Source of the DNA: Loripinus fragilis
Lineage: Eukaryota; Mollusca; Bivalvia; Lucinida; Lucinidae
Direction of reading: 5' to 3'
Length of the DNA: 64,000 bases
Assembly (NCBI GenBank): GCA_964019695.1
Contig: OZ026515.1
Coordinates: forward strand, 129,540,849-129,604,848
Below are positions 32,958-42,703 of the stretch, piece by piece. The stretch's first letter is position 1, and every line of letters starts with the position of its first letter. Under the pieces are notes generated by a model. The model saw only the letters and a program-made list of their open reading frames with translations, made no database searches and was not told the DNA's origin. The position numbers and the translations under genes are program-made.

Positions 32958-33006
32958 ATGGGATTAACCAGAGAGCAGGCTTATGAATTACTAGAATTGC
33001 CTGTTG
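32958..33006 (+). CDS. J-domain protein, exon 1 (start)
   Basis: ATG at 32958 opens MGLTREQAYELLELPV plus one base, then donor G|GTATGA. The residues match J-domain helix I and the turn after it (the YELL-L-PV pattern). The exon ends in phase 1, and its last G combines with GA at 59308-59309 to give Gly, keeping the J-domain in register. DnaJ-type proteins use this domain to stimulate Hsp70 ATPase. The exon was joined to the downstream ones by domain continuity and splice phase; no transcript evidence is available. Another upstream ATG (32881) is out of the domain's frame and short. The member of the DnaJ family was not identified. Confidence 0.75.
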
Positions 33007-33444
33007 GTATGAAATAACTGCTCCCGATGCCTATGTCTGCATAATATGCACACAATTTCCAGTTTTCAAAAATTCCAGTTTCATTTCTTCAAAATATTCA
33101 CTTGTTTCCAAAGTAGACATACACTGGCCGAACTCAGTCACATTATGAGTATCCGTAAACCACTATTTTTAGCTTCTAAAGCTCATCAAATGCATGATAT
33201 AAGCTGTAAGGGTTTATGTAGACAAACTGTATCAAATAAATCTAAACACATCGAAAAGTATCCTGCTTGCTCAAATCTAGCTCTTAGCACAGACACTTGG
33301 GGTCAGTAGAGAAAACAAGCCCCCCCCCCCCCCCCAACCTTCATCCCCCATTAACTTTTTCATTCTTGCATTTTTTCATTTAAAATATGATATTTTGTAT
33401 GCTTGAAGTTATACAGGTGTTAGAAAAAATGACCTAGAACATAT

Positions 33445-33543
33445 TATGGTAAAATTGGGTTAGATGGTGCGACCAGTCTGGAAGACGCATGGCAGTTGTA
33501 CAGCTAGACGAAGATGGACTATTAGACTAAAGGCACATGGTAG
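33445..33543 (+). repeat. left LTR, first part
   Basis: Matches the first ~99 bp of 42340-42535 with no difference seen by eye. It is cut after AGGCACATGGTAG, which is repeated at 37590-37602. Confidence 0.8.
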
Positions 33544-33829
33544 TTCTGGGACCATAACGTTGTTTGTAAGTTTGTTCTAGGCTCAAACTACGTTATGGTT
33601 TTTATGCACGATAGAATGAAAATTAAGTCATGTATTTTAATCCATGCAATTCCAGCTTGCGTGTACTGCTGTGCACTTCTGGCAATTAGTAGTCATGAAG
33701 AAAAATGTTGAAATATTTGAAATACAATAAGTATGTCGTATATTGACACTTACGATGTGTTAAAGAGTGAAAAAACAAAAGTGTTTTGTAAACAGAGAGA
33801 TGTTGTTGTCCTACATCATGGCGTGTGGT

Positions 33830-35200
33830 TCTCAGTGTCATCAGCGTCAGTATAGGAGGCAGGGTACCAAACTTGACAGGTATTGGGGTATAACTAAACA
33901 CCGGAAGGAACGTTCCTTACGCGGAAGAATGCTCCTTGTTACTCTTCAGCATGACTTAACCTCCACATTGGACAGCGGCGTACAGGCAGACACGATTGTC
34001 TTGGAATTTTCTAAGGCTTTTGACAGAGTTCCAACAATTCAGTTTACCCGGGAGGCTACACCACGATAACATCAGGGGATACCCAACAGTAGATCACATA
34101 CTTCCTTTTTGGCAGAACCCAGTGTGGCTGTTGAGGGTTGTTCTTCAGAAAGCGTGCCCGTCTTAAGGGGGGGGGGGGTCCTGTATGTGTCAGTACTGGG
34201 GCCCTTGTTATTTTTGCAATTTATTCTGTATGTGCCAGATACTCCAAACACCTCTAGGAGAGTATTTACTATTACATGGAGTGCACACCGAAATGGCTAT
34301 GAATTTTTAGTCAAAATAATCAGAATATAACATGAAAAGGACAATCAAGAAAGATGTGTAAATGAATGTGTGTTGACAAAACGTAAATTTTGGAATTTTA
34401 ACTGTATTTCGAACTATAATTAATTATTGTTGGAAAGGGGGGATGGCATGCTGTGAGACTGACACGACTAAAAATTCTAGATGATATTATGTGTGAATGA
34501 TTGATGATAGATGATTAGTGTCATTAACGACCTCAAGACAATCTCATCTCCAGACATGTTTTTTTTGCAGATGACTGCATAATGTATGGACCGTGATTAT
34601 GTCGTCCTACAGCAAGACCTTGATGCTTTAGCAGAGTGGGAATCCAAGTCGGGTGGTGAATTCCATCCTCAGAAATGCAGTGTCCTGAGTGTATCAAGAT
34701 CCAGACCCCCTTCAGACCCCCTCCCACAAGCTAATAGGACACATCATGAATACTGAAGCTGCAACAAAGTACCTGGGTGTCAACCTCAAGGCTACCGTTT
34801 CTTGGAAGACACACATAGAAATTATCTCCAATAAGCCCAACAGCATGCCCAGGATCTTAAGACGCAGCCGCAGGTCTTGTGGTGAGGATTAAAAAGCAAA
34901 CACCTACTTCAGCATAGTCCGCTTGAACTTTGAATACTGCTCGTTTGTTTGGACCCAGCACAAGAAGTGTCAGATTCGGAAATTAGAGATAAATCAAAGA
35001 ACAGCTGCCTGGTACACAACAAACCGAAACAGGAACACCAGCAGCCTGCCATCAATTCTCAAGCTTCTCCAGTGGGAATCTCTCGATTCCAGGCGTTCCA
35101 AAATTCAACTGATACAGACAGATAGTATAATGTGTCCTTATTATATGTACAAGGGAGTATGCAGGTTTGTTTGTGTTGTTATTGCTTCTTTGGCTTTTAT
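33830..35200 (+). pseudogene. degenerate LINE reverse transcriptase
   Basis: RT blocks in several frames, in the correct order: QHDLTSTLDSGVQADTIVLE and FSKAFDRVP (33950-34035); a GVPQGSVLGPLLF-like SVLGPLLFLQFI (34190-34225) after a G-run; FFADDCIMYG (34560-34595); AEWESKSGGEFHPQKCSVLS; TKYLGVNLKATVSWKTHIEI (34765-34830); NFEYCSFVW and NQRTAAWYT to about 35020. Jockey/CR1-like. Many frame changes and stops; long dead. Confidence 0.8.
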
Positions 35201-35469
35201 ATAGTGGTTTTGGCTGCATTTTCTTATATCGTCTTTACAGTTGGTCAGGCCTTTATAATGACGATTGTGGCATAAAACTTTCATGGGTGGGTTAGAGCCT
35301 GGTGTTTTAGTTGGTTGTACTTACCGTGGTTAAACTAGGAGGTTTCTTTGGCTCTGGCAGAATGGGACTTAAGAGCTTTTCACTTTGTTTCATCTAAGTA
35401 TGTTGATTTGATATTATTGTATGTATTAGGTGTCCATAGAAAGGCAACTAATGCAGCTGGTACTTGAAG

Positions 35470-35665
35470 GCACTATAAAGGATTTGTCTGCAGTTTGTGA
35501 TTATGGTATTTCCTGACCATTCTCACTTACTTTGATTTATTCGATTGTTTCTCTGTGATGATACATTGCATTCCCTAAGAAGACTCCATGCGAAGTAAAC
35601 AATTTAGTTTTAATGACAACAGAGTCTTCGGCAAAGATTTGCCCCCGGTAAAATGAGAAACAAAA
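35470..35665 (+). repeat. family Y fragments
   Basis: GGATTTGTCTGCAGTTTGTG...ATTTCCTGACCATTCTCAC is the family Y end. 35545-35660 is the outer portion in the opposite sense to 4855-5035. Confidence 0.55.
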
Positions 35666-35669
35666 CATT

Positions 35670-36060
35670 TTTGCATCTTGATCCACATCTGAACGAAGGT
35701 TGAGGTTGGTACAGTGAAACTACTTTAAGCCCACCAGTAAAGGTATTTTACTGACCGTTCCAAGGCGGTGCTTCTTTGTGTATCATGTTTGTTATTTATG
35801 TTTCATAGTAAGAAAGAGGGCGAAGATCAGGATTTAATACAATCAAGTACCACACCTGTCGCAGGATACCACATGGAAAAGTGACAAACACACAATTAGA
35901 CATCACAAACAAGGGCCAAGGGGTCAGCCCTTTCCCAGCAGGGGACAACAAGGCATCAATAAAAAGACACCCGCGAAAGCATAACAAACACAGGACAGAA
36001 ATAACACAAATGATGCACAAAAGAATTACCACCTTGGAACGTGCAGTAATAAAATCATAA
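35670..36060. repeat. family X, two opposed partial copies
   Basis: 35670-35790 is the 5' part in plus sense (ccacatctgaacgaagg, then CCAAGGCGGTGCTTC). 35805-36055 is a 3'-containing copy in minus sense (GAAGATCAGGATTTAATAC...CACACCTGTC...GTCAGCCCTTTCCC...CACCTTGGAACG). The head-to-head layout makes a broken palindrome. Confidence 0.6.
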
Positions 36061-36937
36061 ATAAAGTTGCCATATCACGTAACGTCGGCACTTTTCAAAA
36101 GAATATCACAGCAGAAGTGAAACGATATCATATGACAACGATATTTTATCACATGTTACCTAAGAATCCATTGATCCATCTTCAGGATTCAGCTTTGATT
36201 AACTTATATCTGGTACGACACGCTCTAGCTCCAATGACTTGCTGACACCTCTATCTCATTGACAGAACGTAGGTCAATATGAATGCCTGTAGGATGTTTC
36301 TCCGTTCCTGAATGAAGGACTGCTGCAGCTGTTGTTGGTTATGCCGAGCTTCGGTTTATCTCATTCTATAAATATTCAATAGCACTAATGTCAGGTGTCT
36401 TTGTCCATGGTAGCCGATGACTATTCTGCAACTGTACCAGTGCCTGTCTGTGATATTCTTTTGAAAATTGGCGCCATTATGTGATTTTGTGACTTTTACT
36501 TATGGCGTGATATTTATATTTTCTATGATTTGAATTTATCATTGAATCGATTGAAAATAAATTTATGCCAGGTATGTATCATGCTTATTCCCAATTTTAA
36601 CGCAATCTGTACACACATTATTAAATTACATAACTTATATAGTAAGTATTGCATTAGCTGTGGTCTGGAGTGCATTTTATCTCCGTCAGGTCTGGTACTT
36701 GATTGTATCTATCTGATCTTTGGATAATTCTTTACCTTTCCTTTAGCTGCAATCAAATACCTATTTATGCAGATGTACTATTACTTACACACCTGAGTGC
36801 TTGTAAGTAACAAATGCTGTTTCTAAAACACGCATGGCAATAAATAAAGAAGGGATGGCTAGGTATGGAATGGTAACAGATGTCAGTCATATAACAGAGC
36901 AACGCAGCATAATATTATATTTCCATATGCCTTATTT

Positions 36938-37230
36938 GGTAGGTAGGTAGGTGGTGGGTGGGTATATAGGTAGGTGGATGGGTGAATGGGTAGGTAGGTA
37001 TGTTGACCTGTAAGAAGGTATCTAGACCTGCATGTAGGTGGGTAGATCTGTATGTAGGAAGATAAATATTACTGTAGGTAGATAGGTAGACCTCCAGGTA
37101 CGTAGGTGAATAGATAGATAGGTAAGAAGGTACAGATAGATAGGTTTGTACATAGACCTGTAGGTAAATAGGTAGGTAGACCTGTTGGTAGTCAGGCCCG
37201 TAGGTAGGTAGGTAGGTAGGTAGGTAGATT
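36938..37230. repeat. degenerate GGTA tetranucleotide array
   Basis: Runs of GGTAGGTAGGTA, interrupted by gacctg and gatagata variants, over about 290 bp. The ORFs on its minus strand (rich in PTYLPTYL) are artefacts of the repeat. Confidence 0.85.
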
Positions 37231-37589
37231 GGGTTATGCAGCCCTTTGAAAATTCGTGGAAGAACAATTTCGGTATTTAGTATATCCCTAACAACCTCTT
37301 TCTCAAAATCATGACCGGCCATTCAAAACTGTCACAGAATGTGTAAACATATGAATGAGGTTGAATAAAACTGATCAGGTGAGGTTTTTCCAAAAAACAT
37401 TCCTAGCGGCGTAAAGATAAGTATCTAAGGAACATTTCTATATAAGTTTTATAAGGTTACGTCATAAACTGAAGTGAAAATTGAGTCCACTCTTATCAAT
37501 TAGAATTTTGAACAAAATGTGCACATAAATATTACGCCGTAGAATGTGTCAAAACCAAAAATGACATTCGGAGGCGTAATCTTACACCT

Positions 37590-37700
37590 AGGCACATGGT
37601 AGCTATTGCAGAGGACAAATTCCTTCTGTACCAGCTTAGTGCCGGGTCTACACAAGTCACAGACATATGTAGGAGAGGTATATATTGCTATTTCTCTATA
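37590..37700 (+). repeat. left LTR, second part
   Basis: Matches the last ~110 bp of the right LTR but with about ten differences, including GAGGACAAATTCCTTCTG against GTGGATACATTCCCAACTG. The contrast with the identical first part is treated under findings. Confidence 0.75.
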
Positions 37701-37719
37701 TTGGCGCTGCGACAAAACC
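37701..37719 (+). other. primer binding site, probably tRNA-Ser
   Basis: TTGGCGCTGCGACAAAAC directly follows the LTR. TGGCGCTG.GA is what the 3' end of a tRNA-Ser with terminal CAGCGCCA would pair with, the primer used by the 17.6/297 group. The match beyond ~11 bases is poor. Confidence 0.55.
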
Positions 37720-38353
37720 GAGAAGAAGAGGTTTGTCAGGATTTTGACAGATGTCATTAGTTTTCGTGACTCTGCAGGATTGAAGCAAGGGAATAAAGAC
37801 CGGCCAGTCAGCGTATTGAGGAAGTCTGCGGGATTTGGTCCGTGATATTCAGGTGCAGATAACTTGCTATTTCATGAAAATATTGTTTTGTTTTTGTAAA
37901 AATTTGGAAATCCATCGCTAAATGATCGGCTAAAATTGGCCAATACAGTTCGTAAGATTAAACTATAGAAAATTCAGATTAATTTGGAATTTAAGGCATT
38001 TTTCACTGTTTAAAAGCAACAGATACTATTCCAGCCTATAAAAAATTAAAGGAGGGAGAAAAGGAGACATAATTTTTATTAGATAAAACGTCCCCAAGTC
38101 AACAAGTCGGCGCACTGATAATTTTATTGGAGAACGTCCCCAAGTCAACACGTCGCCACACATAATCAGCTTCACTGTTTTTGGCTTTCATTAACCAAGT
38201 CATTTCTTTACAATTTCTATGTTCTCTCGATACTCTTTTTAGGCATATATTAAAAACAATTAAAGGCTGGCTAAATATCTAATGAAGAATTTGATAAATT
38301 GTCTCTACATTAATTGCTGCACTAGTTTCTAAAAGCAGGACCTTTCCATTTCC

Positions 38354-41300
38354 ATGATGTCACAGTTTAGTCAAGATACAGATCCATGGAATTCATCAGG
38401 GCACTTCCCTTCCTCTTTTCAACCAACATGGGGAGAATGCCAGAGGTTCACAGCTTTAGACTGGTGGAGAGTTGGATATGTTCCGGATGGAGAACAGTCA
38501 ATATTGGGGCACTGCCCGTCACAGGCAACATTAAGGTACTGCCCACCACAGACAACATTTGGGCACAGCCCGTCACAGGGATATTCATTGTATCCCATAG
38601 AGGCTCCACCAGGACATAGTCCGTGTGGGTTAGGGAGTACCCAATTAACCAATCCTATTGGGGCTTTAAGCCCGGGTTATCAGCCAAATCACAGTTATAC
38701 ACCAATTGGGGAGTCATTAAATCAGTCTACATTCCAGTCTGTTTGGGATGCACATCCCGATTATCAACAAATCAGTCATCCTCAGCAATCAACACCATTT
38801 AATGCACATTTTCAGAATGAGTTTCAACAGGAATTCACAAACCATACACATGCACCAAACTCACTAAGCAACTACACAGACCAAAACACCAACTTCCAAT
38901 CATTGCCAAAATACCTGTCTTTTGACCCATCCAAATCAAATTGGTCAGACTTTTATCGCAAATTTGAACATTATGCAAAAGACAAACATTGGTCTTCACA
39001 GGAATGTAAGTCCAATTTGAAATATGTTTTGCAAGGGAAAGCAGCAGATTATCTAGCTTATCTGAATGAACTGGTCCCCAACCTCCCATATTATGATTTG
39101 ATCATGCAAATGGAACAGCACATGGAATCACAGGATCTCATTGATCCACAATTTAACCAGTTGCATCACCAAAGAACATTTGATATAGATTGCTCCTACA
39201 CATCCACCCCTAATTCTCAGAATACTTGTTATCAGCCATCTGCATATCACACTCAAGCTGTGGGCACACAGCACCTAACATCATTTCCCGAACCCCATTG
39301 GCAAAGTCAAGGAAAGTTTATAAGCTACAGAGGGTCTCACAATGACACCTTATCATCATTTGATTTTTCAGGGGATAATGCAATGGTGCACGGCCCATTC
39401 CAGAATGGTGAAATGTTGAGTAGAGGTGTTCCAGCCCTGGAAGAGATGGCATGTCTCGAGCATTTACCTTGTGACACACTGGACATGAAAGAGCAGTTTG
39501 TTTCTTTTCAGGTTCCACCAGTGGCTGAACAAAATGGGGAGTCCAGCGAAAGTCAGATTGGCAGAGGTGGATTACACCGGGGTTCTTGTCATGACAGCTC
39601 ATACTCGGAGCACCAAATTGAGCTTGAAGAGATATGTCTTCCTAGCAAAACACGACAAAATAAAGGACTCAAGTCCGAGAGAATTATTGCCATAAATAAG
39701 GAAGAGGGACTTGTATTTCTAAAAAGTAAGTCCAGGAAATCGGCCAGGGAACTACCCGCAGAACAATGGCCAAACATTGCTAGCCTGTTGCCATTCCCAG
39801 AAAAAGGGAAAGGCATACAGATAGCTCATAGAAACAGCATGTCCGTTGAAGAGGCTGAGGAACTACTTTGGCCTGAACCTACAGAGCTGCAGTTGGTCCA
39901 AGGCAATAGCTCTGAAATTCACCCAGAGATTCAGGAGTCAAAATCCGAGATCACAGATTTCTGGTGGGATAGCATGAGTTCATCAGAGCTTGGGTCAAGA
40001 GATAAAAGGGACAGTACTGAAAACTGTGAAGACTACATCGACTTCATGTATGGCAAGCTGTGTGGAACCTTGCCACTAAATAAGGAAATACCCAGCACTA
40101 TATATGAGGATGAAGAATGGATTGACCGAACTTTCAAAGAGATGCAGATCCAGCCGTATTCAGCTTGGAATCCATCCATGAGTCTTGATGGAGATCTAAG
40201 CACTGTGCAGTTAGAAACGAATACAGGGGACTCATACTACCAGAAAAAGCAAGAGAGCTCAAGTATAGCAGGGATGGAGCAAATGACCTCGTCCCAAATA
40301 AGTAGCAATAAGCATGAGCTAAGCTCCGAGGCTACACCAGAGAATAAACTTGAGCCGGTCAATAATCTTAAAGCTTTTCAATTTCAGGAACAAAGTACGG
40401 AAGTTGATCAAGTGCCGATGACCTCTCAGAGAAGTAGCAATAAGCAGGAGCTAAGCTCCGAGGCTACTCTAGAGAACGAATTTGAGTTAGTCACTAATCT
40501 TAAAGCTTATCAATTTCAGGGGAAAAGTACGGAAGTTGATCAAGCACAGACAGCATCTCAAATTAGTAGCAATAAGCTGGAGCTAAGCTCCGAGGCTATG
40601 CCAAAAATGACGCTTGAGTTAGTTGATTGCCTAAATGTCTCTCTTCAGTTTCAGGGACAAAATACAGAAGTTGAAAAAGAACAGAGAGAAAATATTACAG
40701 CGTCCCAAATGCGTAGCAATAAACAGGAACTATGTTCCGAGGCTACATCCAACAGTACAGATGATGATCAGAAATCTTTTATATTACAGGTCCGACATGA
40801 AGCGATGTATCCAGAAGGGACCGAGAATAAAGTTGCGTCCCATACTGATAATAATACTAATCAACTGGAGCTAGACTCCGAGATAACTTGTAATACTAAT
40901 CATTATAGTTCTCTTGCAGATCAGTCGGGTTACCCAGCTGGAGAAGAACAGGATCCCGGCTCAGATTCCATGAGCACATGGGAAGATATCACTATTTGTC
41001 AGCTTCCTTCTTCTTCAATGTTGAGTGTCCCAGTTAGTTTGCAAGATGTTAAACTTCTGGCTGTCATAGACACTGCAGCAGAAGTGACAATTATTTCAGA
41101 CAGTATATTCAGGGAGCTGCAGCCTACACCACCGTATCTGAAGAAAGTTATCCTCCATACCGCAGGGCGGGACCTGAGGATGGATGGTTTTGTTGTAGGT
41201 CCAGTGGCCCTGAAGCTGGGGGAAATCACCTTCCCTGAGGCAGTTTATGTGGCCCCGATCCAGGATGATATGCTGTTGGGTCTAGATTTCATGCTAAGGC

Positions 41301-41803
41301 ATGGCGTAGACATTAAGCTGAATGACAGGTGCCTTGATTTCAGGGGAAAAGGACAGAAGGTGCCCATAGAAGTAGAAAGGATGGGCACTAGTAAGGAAAG
41401 CCAAGTTAAAAAGGTTACACTATTAGAGAAAACTGTTAAGGTGCCACCCAACACCGTCCTAAGACTACAATGTAAGATCTCTGATAGTTTAAATGATAAT
41501 ATCATTGAGCCAGAAGGTGATTTGGATGTGATCCTGCCAAGGTCATTACACTCAGCTGGGTCAAAGCCAAAGGTGTGCTTGGTAAATGTTACCGATAGTT
41601 TAGTTAGGCTAAGACAGAAACAGCTGGTGGCCAAAGTGTTTCCAGTTTGTACTGCTTCTTTAATTTCAGTCGATGATACTTGGCAGTATGGCGTCTATGT
41701 TTCAGTTGACAGCACCAGGGCATACAGCATCTCAGTAAATGTTAAATCATTTCAGAAAGTTGAAGATGGAGGGAAATGGCCATGGGATCCTGGTGGTTGT
41801 TAA
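38354..41803 (+). CDS. Gag-protease polyprotein of the non-autonomous LTR element, 1149 aa
   Basis: One uninterrupted frame, the longest in the window by far. Residues 1-180 are rich in Ser/Gln/Pro with GHCPSQATLRYCPPQTTFGH-type short repeats. Residues about 185-270 look like a Gag capsid segment (YLSFDPSKSNWSDFYRKFEH, then KYVLQGKAADYLAYL). The middle is acidic and low-complexity. Residues about 645-800 hold four tandem units of 44-49 aa around SNK.ELSSEA. Residues about 895-985 form a retropepsin: LAVIDTAAEVTIIS (active site D-T-A instead of D-T-G) and DDMLLGLDFMLRHGVDI. A carboxyl tail of about 160 residues follows. No CCHC zinc knuckle, RT, RNase H or integrase was seen. The start at 38354 (MM) is the first Met of the frame; no spliced alternative is apparent. 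It lies in sense within intron 1 of the J-domain gene. Partner enzymes would have to come from another element. Confidence 0.85.
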   Translation: MMSQFSQDTDPWNSSGHFPSSFQPTWGECQRFTALDWWRVGYVPDGEQSILGHCPSQATLRYCPPQTTFGHSPSQGYSLYPIEAPPGHSPCGLGSTQLTNPIGALSPGYQPNHSYTPIGESLNQSTFQSVWDAHPDYQQISHPQQSTPFNAHFQNEFQQEFTNHTHAPNSLSNYTDQNTNFQSLPKYLSFDPSKSNWSDFYRKFEHYAKDKHWSSQECKSNLKYVLQGKAADYLAYLNELVPNLPYYDLIMQMEQHMESQDLIDPQFNQLHHQRTFDIDCSYTSTPNSQNTCYQPSAYHTQAVGTQHLTSFPEPHWQSQGKFISYRGSHNDTLSSFDFSGDNAMVHGPFQNGEMLSRGVPALEEMACLEHLPCDTLDMKEQFVSFQVPPVAEQNGESSESQIGRGGLHRGSCHDSSYSEHQIELEEICLPSKTRQNKGLKSERIIAINKEEGLVFLKSKSRKSARELPAEQWPNIASLLPFPEKGKGIQIAHRNSMSVEEAEELLWPEPTELQLVQGNSSEIHPEIQESKSEITDFWWDSMSSSELGSRDKRDSTENCEDYIDFMYGKLCGTLPLNKEIPSTIYEDEEWIDRTFKEMQIQPYSAWNPSMSLDGDLSTVQLETNTGDSYYQKKQESSSIAGMEQMTSSQISSNKHELSSEATPENKLEPVNNLKAFQFQEQSTEVDQVPMTSQRSSNKQELSSEATLENEFELVTNLKAYQFQGKSTEVDQAQTASQISSNKLELSSEAMPKMTLELVDCLNVSLQFQGQNTEVEKEQRENITASQMRSNKQELCSEATSNSTDDDQKSFILQVRHEAMYPEGTENKVASHTDNNTNQLELDSEITCNTNHYSSLADQSGYPAGEEQDPGSDSMSTWEDITICQLPSSSMLSVPVSLQDVKLLAVIDTAAEVTIISDSIFRELQPTPPYLKKVILHTAGRDLRMDGFVVGPVALKLGEITFPEAVYVAPIQDDMLLGLDFMLRHGVDIKLNDRCLDFRGKGQKVPIEVERMGTSKESQVKKVTLLEKTVKVPPNTVLRLQCKISDSLNDNIIEPEGDLDVILPRSLHSAGSKPKVCLVNVTDSLVRLRQKQLVAKVFPVCTASLISVDDTWQYGVYVSVDSTRAYSISVNVKSFQKVEDGGKWPWDPGGC
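40284..40745 (+). repeat. in-frame tandem repeat, 44-49 codons x 4
   Basis: Units begin with S(N)NK.ELSSEA at 40304, 40436, 40568 and 40715 (spacing 132, 132 and 147 bp), each followed by E..LE.V..L.A.QFQ..STEVDQ. A weak fifth echo (NQLELDSE) is near 40858. The multiples of three keep the frame, consistent with growth under selection for an open frame or simply recent duplication. Confidence 0.8.
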
Positions 41804-42339
41804 CCCAACAGCCTATTTAATGGAGACAGTACGGTTAGTGATAAGTTTGTCTCCGGGGGATTAGTCCGAGCCTACAAGAAACCCTGGATACATATCCAGG
41901 GCTGGTCATCAGCACCAGTGAAATTAAAAGGGGTCTTACCCCATGAAATGGACCTACAGAGTCTGATGCAGGACTGCTTAAGTTTTCATGCAAATAACTG
42001 GAACATGCTCCGTGGGAACTTTTATTATTTGTTGACTGCAGTCTGAACCATTTAAGAATGGTAGAGAAGAGCACAGAACCTATTTCTGCCACCATGTTTA
42101 ACAGATGAAGTATGGGATATTATCCCGAGTTGTAATATTGAAGACAGGGATATCCCGAGAAACTATAGAAAAGACTTGGCCAGAAGAAAACCCAGAGCAT
42201 TGGAGAGGCTTGAAGCTACCAATTCTTAGAAGGGAATATGGAGGTCCCAAGAAGTGCCTATCCACATACTGCAAGATGGCCTTTTACCCGAGACTATTCA
42301 GGGTGGTAAGGGGCCCTTTAAAAACAAAAGAGGGACGAG
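41804..42339 (+). other. 3' untranslated part of the LTR element
   Basis: 536 bp between the stop codon and the right LTR. No RT motif was found in any frame. It contains CCCTGGATACATATCCAGGG (41881), a perfect 20-bp dyad, and ends in the polypurine stretch AAAACAAAAGAGGGACGAG. Confidence 0.6.
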
Positions 42340-42535
42340 TATGGTAAAATTGGGTTAGATGGTGCGACCAGTCTGGAAGACGCATGGCAGTTGTACAGCT
42401 AGACGAAGATGGACTATTAGACTAAAGGCACATGGTAGCTATTGCAGTGGATACATTCCCAACTGTACCAGCTTAGTGCCGGGTCTACACAAGTCACAGA
42501 CCTATGTAGGAGAGGTATTTTCCTATTTCTCTACA
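42340..42535 (+). repeat. right LTR, 196 bp
   Basis: TATGGTAAAATTGGG to TTTCTCTACA, followed by the ATAT duplication. It gives the uninterrupted LTR against which the split left copy can be read. Confidence 0.8.
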
Positions 42536-42703
42536 ATATGGAAAACATTTGAAAAAAATGCATATTGCTCACGATGATAGAAAAAACACAAGATAAACAA
42601 CTTCGGCTTTGCAATTTCGAACCCCCATCGCCGTCAAAAGTGCAATGCACTCTTAATACAAAACAAACACACAAAACTCTTTCACCGATCAATTCTATAT
42701 ATC

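Larger units (their letters stand above)
33544..37589 (+). mobile_element. 4.05-kb composite insertion in the left LTR
   Basis: Flanked by 13-bp direct copies of AGGCACATGGTAG (33531-33543 and 37590-37602), so it entered an intact LTR. The contents include LINE RT remnants (33830-35200), family Y and X pieces (35470-36060) and a GGTA-type simple repeat (36938-37230). The right end has a hairpin ATTACGCC...GGCGTAAT (37533-37580). The insertion has no poly(A) and no matching terminal inverted repeats, so its class is unclear. Confidence 0.6.
33445..42535 (+). mobile_element. LTR element encoding only Gag-protease (non-autonomous)
   Basis: The right LTR is 42340-42535 (196 bp). The left LTR is split into 33445-33543 and 37590-37700. 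A 4-bp duplication ATAT flanks the whole (33441-33444 and 42536-42539), the size and sequence used by gypsy-group elements such as 17.6 and 297. The opposite arm of the surrounding fold-back (about 44285) retains the uninterrupted gaacatatgg, i.e. the empty site. The primer site follows the left LTR, and a purine-rich AAAAGAGGGACGAG precedes the right one. Between them is one long ORF and no RT, RNase H or integrase. Confidence 0.8.

Noticed and set aside
36915..37322. 135-aa minus-strand ORF rich in PTYLPTYL
   Set aside because: Purely the translation of the GGTA tetranucleotide array; no family features.
37500..37845. ORFs spanning the left LTR
   Set aside because: They run through the LTR and primer site and have no family features.
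38085..38165. Right end of a transposon starting at 32529
   Set aside because: The interval would cross, rather than nest with, the well-supported fold-back and LTR elements, so the two sites cannot be ends of one insertion.
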